This document shows positions 58,239 through 64,000 of a DNA stretch of 64,000 bases, piece by piece. The stretch is from Yamagishiella unicocca. Lineage: Eukaryota; Chlorophyta; Chlorophyceae; Chlamydomonadales; Volvocaceae. The first letter of the stretch is position 1; each line of letters starts with the position of its first letter. The DNA lies in the NCBI GenBank assembly GCA_003116995.1, contig BDSL01000037.1:682001-746000 (forward strand). The letters run 5' to 3'. Both the position numbers and the translations under genes were made by a program. The notes under the pieces are model-generated. The model searched no databases and was not told the origin of the DNA. It was given only the letters and a program-made list of their open reading frames with translations.

Positions 58239-61200
58239 CCTCCCATCCCTGGGCAGGTCAAGGATAATAAAATCCACTACCATAGCTTCACATTAAATGA
58301 CCAGACCTATCATGTGGGCGACTGTGTATACCTGTATCCCGAGGACGAGCAGTATCCGCCATATATAGCCCGCATTTTGGCAGCATTTGTGGACCAAGAT
58401 GTGCAGTCTGGGGCTGATCCACACTGCATTGAGGTAAGAGTGCGAGCGTAAATGCGCTTTCGAGCTTTCAGCGGTTCGTCCGAGCGCCATCGAGTTTGCT
58501 CACATGTGCTGGACCTCGTCCTGAAGGTCAAGTGGTTTGAACGCCGGGTCAATCTTGAGCCATCAACAAAAGGCATCGAGGAGAGTGAGCGGGAAGTTTT
58601 TGAACTAGAAGACACAGACATCAACCCAATCGGTGTGTATTGGGACGGCGGGTTTTATTTCGGCTGCGATCGCCCGCAGTAGTCCTCACCCAGCTCCCTT
58701 GCAACCGCACCATTTGCACAGATATTTAACCAATTCAATAGAGGGGGCTGCATTGCATGAGTCTGGGTATCGAGGAAACCGGCAACGGCTACAAAGCCAT
58801 ATCCGGAAACTGGTGACAATGCGGGACGTCGCAGCGCATGGCCTCCCATCGGTCGATGCGAAATCCACAGTAGCTCACTGCGAACCCGCCTCATTGCGCA
58901 GGATGCATCTCGGGCAAATGCCGAATTGTCAAGGCACAAAATTATGAAGAGGTGAGACCAACACTGGCGAGCACGTCTCGCAGCCTCGTGAATGGAGGAT
59001 TCTACGGTGTGTTACAATCCAATGGCCCGTGTTTGCGTATTTTTGCCTGCAGGCATATCACTGCTGCGGCAACGCGATGGGGTGGTTCTTTTGCAGAGGT
59101 TACTTTCAGCAAAGTAGCAACTCATTTGTGGCGTACTCGTCGGCTGAAATGGGTGAGCGGGCTGGCCATGACGGACGGGGAAGGAACAAGGAAAGAACGG
59201 CGACTGCACCCGAAGTGTGTATTGCATGCCACAGCGACGTGCATCTCGAGTGCAGTGCGGGTGTTGCGTGGTCGTTGCTGCTGACGTCAGCCTCCCCCCA
59301 ACGCCAATGCCACCGCAGTCGCGCGGGAAGGGATGGAGGCGGCAGCGGCCCTGCAAGGAGAGGGGCCGGACGGGCAGCCCATGCCGCAACATGCTCTGCC
59401 GCCCCGCGCACCCGGGGGCCCGGCAAGCGGCGCACAGGTGGGTGCGGGCCGCTTCGGGGGGGGGGGGGCTTTGGCTGGCGGTTGGATTGGGTTGGCCGCG
59501 CGGCTCGCTCCGTCGCGGTCCAACCCCTTGTCGGCTGTGTACATCACTTGCCTGGCGTTTGTCCCTTGTCCTGGTGGCGCCGTTGGTTCAGGGACCGGTT
59601 CAATTCACTTCACGTTGCTGCGCGCTCCGTTCGTCACAAACTCTGTTCGAACTATGTCGTACCGGCCAGGTCCCCGATCTGCCCGTCCGCGGCGTTGTGC
59701 ACCGGCCGGGCGCGCTGCTGCCCTCCGCCTTCGCCAACGGCGGCGGCGACGAACTCGACGAGGAGTCGGACGACCCGCCCCCGGCGCAGCGGCGGCAGGC
59801 GAACGCGCAGCAGCACACTCCGCCGCCGCTGCAGCAGCAGCCGGCCAGCAAGCGCCAGAAGGCCACGGGCCGCACTTGCGTCGAGTGTGGCGCCACGACG
59901 ACACCGCAGGTCGGTCCGCAGGGGCCAAGGGGCGGAGCGACTGGCGGCCAGCAGCTAGAAGCAGGTCGCAGGGGGCGCAATCCCGCTGGGCGCTTGAGCT
60001 CGGAAAGGCTAAAGTGCATATGTCATGGCTTGCTGCGGGCTTTTTGGGGTCTCACGGCCTGTGTCCGGGGCGTGGTCCGTCGAGGCTGCATGCTGCGCAG
60101 CGCTTGGTACGGCGGCAGCGCAACGCTCCACCACCAGCATGCGGGGCCAGGCAGTCTGCTGGGTTTCGTTTCCCTGTTTTCTTCGTTTGTATCACACACC
60201 GCTTCACGCGCCTCCCATGGTTACGAATTGGGGTCTCATACTGCGGTCGTCCGGCTGGGAGAGGGCGGAGAGGTGGAGAGGGCAGAGAGGGCGGAGGGTT
60301 GAGGGGTGGAGAAGGTGGAGAGGGCCGAGGGTCGAGGGGCGGAGAAGGCGGAGAGGGCCGAGGGTCGAAGGGTGGAGGGCGCACCTTGCCGAATAGCGGC
60401 GCAGGAAGGAAGCGTGGTGCAGCAGCAGCGAGGCCCGTGTGCGGTGGTGCACGTGGCGCGGGGCATGCTGCGCGGGGCCCCGGCTAGGCCGCCCCGGTCG
60501 TGGACCGCAGCCAGTCCGGTTGCAAGGGGCGGGGGAGCCGTGCACGCGGCCCGGGGTCCTGGCAAGGCCGGCCGGATGGCATCTCTGTGTGCGGGAGGGG
60601 CGTTGGTGCCGCATCATACCGCCCAGGACATCTGCGAGCGCCAGCATGGGATGTGATCCCCGCAGCACACGCTTATTACAAGCGAACCCCATCGCGCTGC
60701 CTGACAGTGCCTCGCTCCCCTTCTGTGCCTCGCTCCCCCTTCTGTGCCTCGCTCCCCCTCCTGTGCCTCGCTCCCCCTTCTGTGCCTCGCTCCCCTTCTG
60801 TGCCTCGCTCCCCCTTCTGCGCCCTGGTCCGCCTCTACCCCCCGGTCCGCCTCTGCGCCCTGGACACATCCCGCAGTGGCGAGAGGGACCCATGGGTACG
60901 TGGTGGCGCAGGACCGGCGCGTTGGAGCATGGGCCTGGGTTGGGCTTGGCAGGGGTTTCCAGCACCCAACAGCGCGGTACAGCGCAACGGTGTAGTTTTG
61001 GGCCGCAGTGGCCAGCAACCTGGCGCTGGGCTGGGCTGGCAATCTGGAGGGAAGGGGGTCCGACCCCCTTGACGTCCGCATTTGGCAAGGCCGAGTGCTG
61101 TATGCTTAGTTGGTCCCTCTGGTTGTCGGGAGCGCTTGGCGTAACTGGCGGCTGCTGAGTTATCCCTGTCGCCCTGACATGCACCTTGCTGCTCTGATCA

Positions 61201-62108
61201 CTTCCCTGATCGCTCCCCTGATCGCTGCCCTGTCCTGCAGGCCCCAAGACGCTATGCAACGCATGCGGTGTGCGCTACGTGCGGTCTCAGCAGAAGGCGG
61301 CCGGGCAGAAGCGGTCCGGTACTGCACCAAAAAACGGGCAGGGCCGCCCGCAGGTGAGCCGTGTGGTGGGGTGATGGGCGTTGGGTTGGGGGTTGCGGCC
61401 AGTATAGCGAGAGGTCTCAGCCGCCCTGCCTTACGGGCTTTGCACCCATTCATGCACCCACGTGCGCAACTGGTGCTGAGCCACCCATCCACCCACCCAC
61501 TCATCCCATCCACCCACCCCTGCCTGGCCGCATGTGCGAAGGAGCCGACCCCTCCTCGGGCGCAGCAGCAAGCAGACCGGGTCACAAAACGGGGCACAAG
61601 TCAAAAGGTAGGCGCATGCGGGATGCGGGCGGGCAGGTAGGAGGGGCTGGCGGTGACCCTAGCCTAGGCACAACACTACGCCTCCCATGACGACTGGCAC
61701 CTCCCCCCGCCGCGCGCCAGCTAGTTCCTGCCCGCCGTCTCTTATGTCGTGTAACCGGGTCTTCTCGCCACGCCCGGCTAGCATGCAACTCCGTCCGCGT
61801 GCTGCTGGGGCCACAAAAGCACCCCTTGCCTCACTGCCGCGTCACAACTTTTGTGCCCCCCTGCTCGGTCTGGCCCGTTCCACACCTGCATCCCTCCCAC
61901 CGCCGCCATCATGTTCTCTCACCGCCGTCCTGACCTCCACTCCACGCTGCCCTGCCCTGCGTTGCTCCCCCACCCCCGCCCCCCCCTCGCCGGTGCTCCC
62001 CTCCCCGGCCGCACACCTCCTGCCTGAACGCGGGCGACCTGACGTGACCGCATCAGGCGTGCCTAAGCGCGCCGCCGACTAGCGCCCCCAGCAGGGACGT
62101 GTCCGCCT
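58239..62108 (+). CDS. BAH domain plus GATA-type zinc finger protein (5' end unresolved)
   Basis: Nine exons join in phase: 58239-58433, 58527-58632, 58902-58951, 59053-59152, 59319-59437, 59670-59909, 60877-60895, 61241-61353, 61566-61607. The last exon probably runs from about 62057 to a stop near 62108. The BAH domain reads VGDCVYLYPEDEQYPPYIAR, VKWFERRVNLEP, TDINPIGCISGKC and GWFFCRGYF, the chromatin-reader fold of DNMT1/CMT and MTA proteins. An acidic/Gln-rich linker leads to the GATA finger [30 protein letters not shown] (Cys pairs CxxC and CNAC), then a basic tail (QKAAGQKRSG). The finger is split over three exons. Predicted nuclear chromatin or DNA-binding regulator. The initiating ATG exon lies upstream and was not identified. 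Exon 2 uses an AAG acceptor. Confidence 0.78.
60255..60385. repeat. purine-rich minisatellite in BAH-GATA intron
   Basis: Loose tandem units of GAGAGGGCCGAGGGTCGA and GGCGGAGA type, nearly all purine on the coding strand. Confidence 0.75.
60710..60828. repeat. 17-19 bp minisatellite in BAH-GATA intron
   Basis: Six or seven units of TGTGCCTCGCTCCCCCTTC. It ends about 50 bases before the 19-nt microexon. Confidence 0.88.
60877..60895 (+). CDS. 19-nt microexon inside the GATA finger
   Basis: CCCGCAG precedes TGGCGAGAGGGACCCATGG and GTACGT follows. It supplies WREGPM plus one base and is the only way to join the two cysteine pairs in frame with the canonical loop ([19 protein letters not shown]). 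Confidence 0.85.
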
Positions 62109-63041
62109 AGTGACAACGCGGCGCCGCCTCTAAGCTGGGCGCTGAAATGTGCAGCCGACAGCAGCAGCCGACAGCAGCAACACCGGTGGGTGTTGTGTTC
62201 TTCGTGGACAGCGCAACGGGAGCATACCACCGTGACCCCCTGTGACACGATGCTGTCAAAAGCCAGCAGGCCACTGCTGCTGCTGCTGCGGTGCAAGCGG
62301 CCGTTCGCCTCATCACGGAGGGCTTGCGGGCAGCCGCCGTGTGAAAGGGGTGTGCAACGAGGTGCATGCTGCCACTGCTGCACTTGGCACCAGGGCGGTT
62401 GGATCTGCCGTCCTGCCGTCAGTCCCCTCCCTATGGGCGCTCAGGCGGGGGCGCCCGTGCGGTGGGGGTGAACTGTTGCGGGTGGCGGGGGCTGTGGTCA
62501 GACGGTTGGGCGGGGGTTGGGTGTGGTGGTGCGTGGCTGGGGTGCTGGGCACGGGCCACAGTACAACGGAGCTGTCGTACGTACCGAGCTTATACTTTTG
62601 ACGCGGACTGACAGTGTATAATGCATAATGTGAGTACATGCGAACGAATTGCCCTCTGTTCAAAGGGCAGAGTCTGTGGTGGGGATTGGGCGGCTGCATT
62701 GAAGCGTGTGCCCGGACGGCTGTGCAGGCCTAGACGTGTATCGCCTTGACTGCGATGGGGTGTCCCACGCTGACCCCTGGCACCCGCACCGCGTGTTGTT
62801 TGGCCGAGCATGAGCTGCAAAGAGGACATAGGGTTGTGCAGTTCCTTTACACCTCGCTGCTGAGCGGGGTATTTGACGTGCCCTTGGTCAGCCGGTGCCG
62901 TTATGAACGAAAAGTAAAGTCTTGGCATAATTGTACATGGTGGCGCAGACCGTGAGCATTGCGACGTTAGGATGGCTTCGACTCTGCGGAACAGGCAGGA
63001 AAGGCGCGCGAGCGCACTCGAAGCCCTGGACTACATTCTGT

Positions 63042-63046
63042 TGTAA
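63042..63046 (+). terminator. TGTAA poly(A) signal, BAH-GATA gene
   Basis: The first TGTAA downstream of the predicted stop, giving a 3' UTR of about 0.9 kb and leaving 167 bases before the next gene's ATG. Confidence 0.4.
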
Positions 63047-63212
63047 ATTAATTTACATGTTATTTCTTGGTGTGGTCGCTTTGCCGGGCTGACTGCCGAC
63101 CAGTTACGATGCACTCCAGGAGTGCCGCTGTGGACAGAAAAGGATGATTTGTCTTCTCGCCAAAAAACTTTCGACCTCCTCCTCCACCCCTCTCTATCAC
63201 TAAAACAGCAGC

Positions 63213-64000
63213 ATGTCAGGTCCATTTCAAGTCGAGTTCTTCTTCAGCGGGCCGCCCCTGAATGCAGACTCTGGCGCTGCAGCGCGGACCGACTATGCAG
63301 GCTTCAACTTGAACGGCATCGAGTATAAGGTTGGCGACTGTGCCTTCCTGTACCCAGAAGACGAGGCTGTGCCGCCCTACTTGGGCCGCATTCTCGGTTG
63401 TTTCCATGACCGGAGCGGCCGCGCGGCGGACCCCCACTGCGTCGAGGTGAGAGCCGGGTTTCAGAGGTATTGGTATAGTCAGGGGCACTGGGCAGGGGCC
63501 GTCCGTCACACCTTGTGTGCAAAACGCGCGGGCTTTTGCAGAACATGGCGCACGGGGGACCCTCCGACTTGTTTTCTTCTGCCTTATCGCACGCCACCTG
63601 CGCTGCAAACGTCTTTTTAATGTTTTAATACTTGCTTCCGGGACCTTGGCTGTGGTCATGCCTTACACGGCGCCCGTGTTGGCCTTGCAGGTTGCCTGGT
63701 TTGAGCGTCGTGCGCACCTCGAGCCTGCCGACCCTCAGGGCAGGGATTGGGAAAATGAAGTTGTCGCTCTTGAGGAGACTGACATCAACGCCATTGGGTG
63801 CATCAGCGGCAAAGCCGTTGTGTTGAAGGCGGGAGGCTATGAAGAGGTGCGCACTGCAGGCACGGGCCAACCATACGACCTTGCGTACCGCCGCCGACAT
63901 CTACTTTACCCCTCTATTAACCTTGTAGGCCAGCCAGATGGCCAAGTCCATTTCCGGCGTGGAGTGGTTCTTTTGCCGCGGTGTCTACAACCAGAGCGAG
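63213..64000 (+). CDS. BAH-domain paralog, truncated by the window edge
   Basis: Exons 63213-63446, 63691-63846 and 63929-64000 (open at the edge), all phase 0. ATG opens MSGPFQVEFFFSGPP. BAH motifs align with the neighbour: VGDCAFLYPEDEAVPPYLGR, VAWFERRAHLEP, TDINAIGCISGKAVVLKAGG, VEWFFCRGVYNQSE. Exon 2 corresponds to exons 2 and 3 of the upstream paralog fused, so an intron was lost here or gained there. It is a tandem duplicate, and a GATA finger may follow beyond the window. Confidence 0.85.

Noticed and set aside
59333..60487. 384-codon plus-strand frame containing poly-Gly and repeated RGGEGGEG
   Set aside because: It starts inside a real exon (59319-59437) but then runs through introns and a purine-rich minisatellite.
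1..64000. tRNA, rRNA or other structured RNA genes
   Set aside because: I looked for tRNA B-box/T-loop motifs and rRNA signatures and saw none I could support by eye.

Overview
The window is nuclear DNA of a volvocine or Chlamydomonas-like green alga. Supporting signs are very high GC, intron-dense genes with GT-AG and some GC-AG introns, TGTAA poly(A) signals, low-complexity Ala/Gly/Gln runs inside proteins, a ciliary coiled-coil gene, a giant OPR/FASTK-like organelle RNA-binding protein, and an L1-type LINE remnant ending in an ATC repeat. Genes were assembled by hand from splice consensus and reading phase. Where I give exon lists, the summed exon lengths keep one open frame.

Layout. 0.5-7.2 kb (-): CFAP157-like ciliary/basal-body coiled-coil protein, 11 exons. 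8.7-12.7 kb (-): unrecognised 717-aa low-complexity protein, 5 exons. 13.5-23.1 kb (-): OPR/FASTK-like alpha-solenoid of about 2,013 aa, 10 exons. 23.9-27.5 kb (+): TLC-domain membrane protein, 268 aa, 8 exons, divergent from the solenoid gene. Introns of this left half carry at least three families of short dispersed repeats. 27.5-33.3 kb is gene-poor and holds a non-autonomous hAT element with 8-bp target duplication and a 5'-truncated LINE.

33.3-56.9 kb (-) is a recent tandem array. Three near-identical copies of a 7-exon, 688-aa gene encode a coiled coil, a PD-(D/E)xK nuclease-like segment and a protein kinase resembling the FunK1/Crinkler-associated group. A second duplicated block (B) holds an unidentified gene. 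Each unit is separated by unshared DNA that carries a different short, phase-1 first exon (38.7, 47.9 and 57.6 kb). Copy 1 has lost the acidic residue of the ExK motif.

58.2-64 kb (+): two tandem paralogous BAH-domain genes. The first has a GATA-type zinc finger, its loop encoded by a 19-nt microexon. The second runs off the right edge.

Best candidate for an undescribed system: the tandem nuclease-like/kinase array with unit-specific 5' exons.
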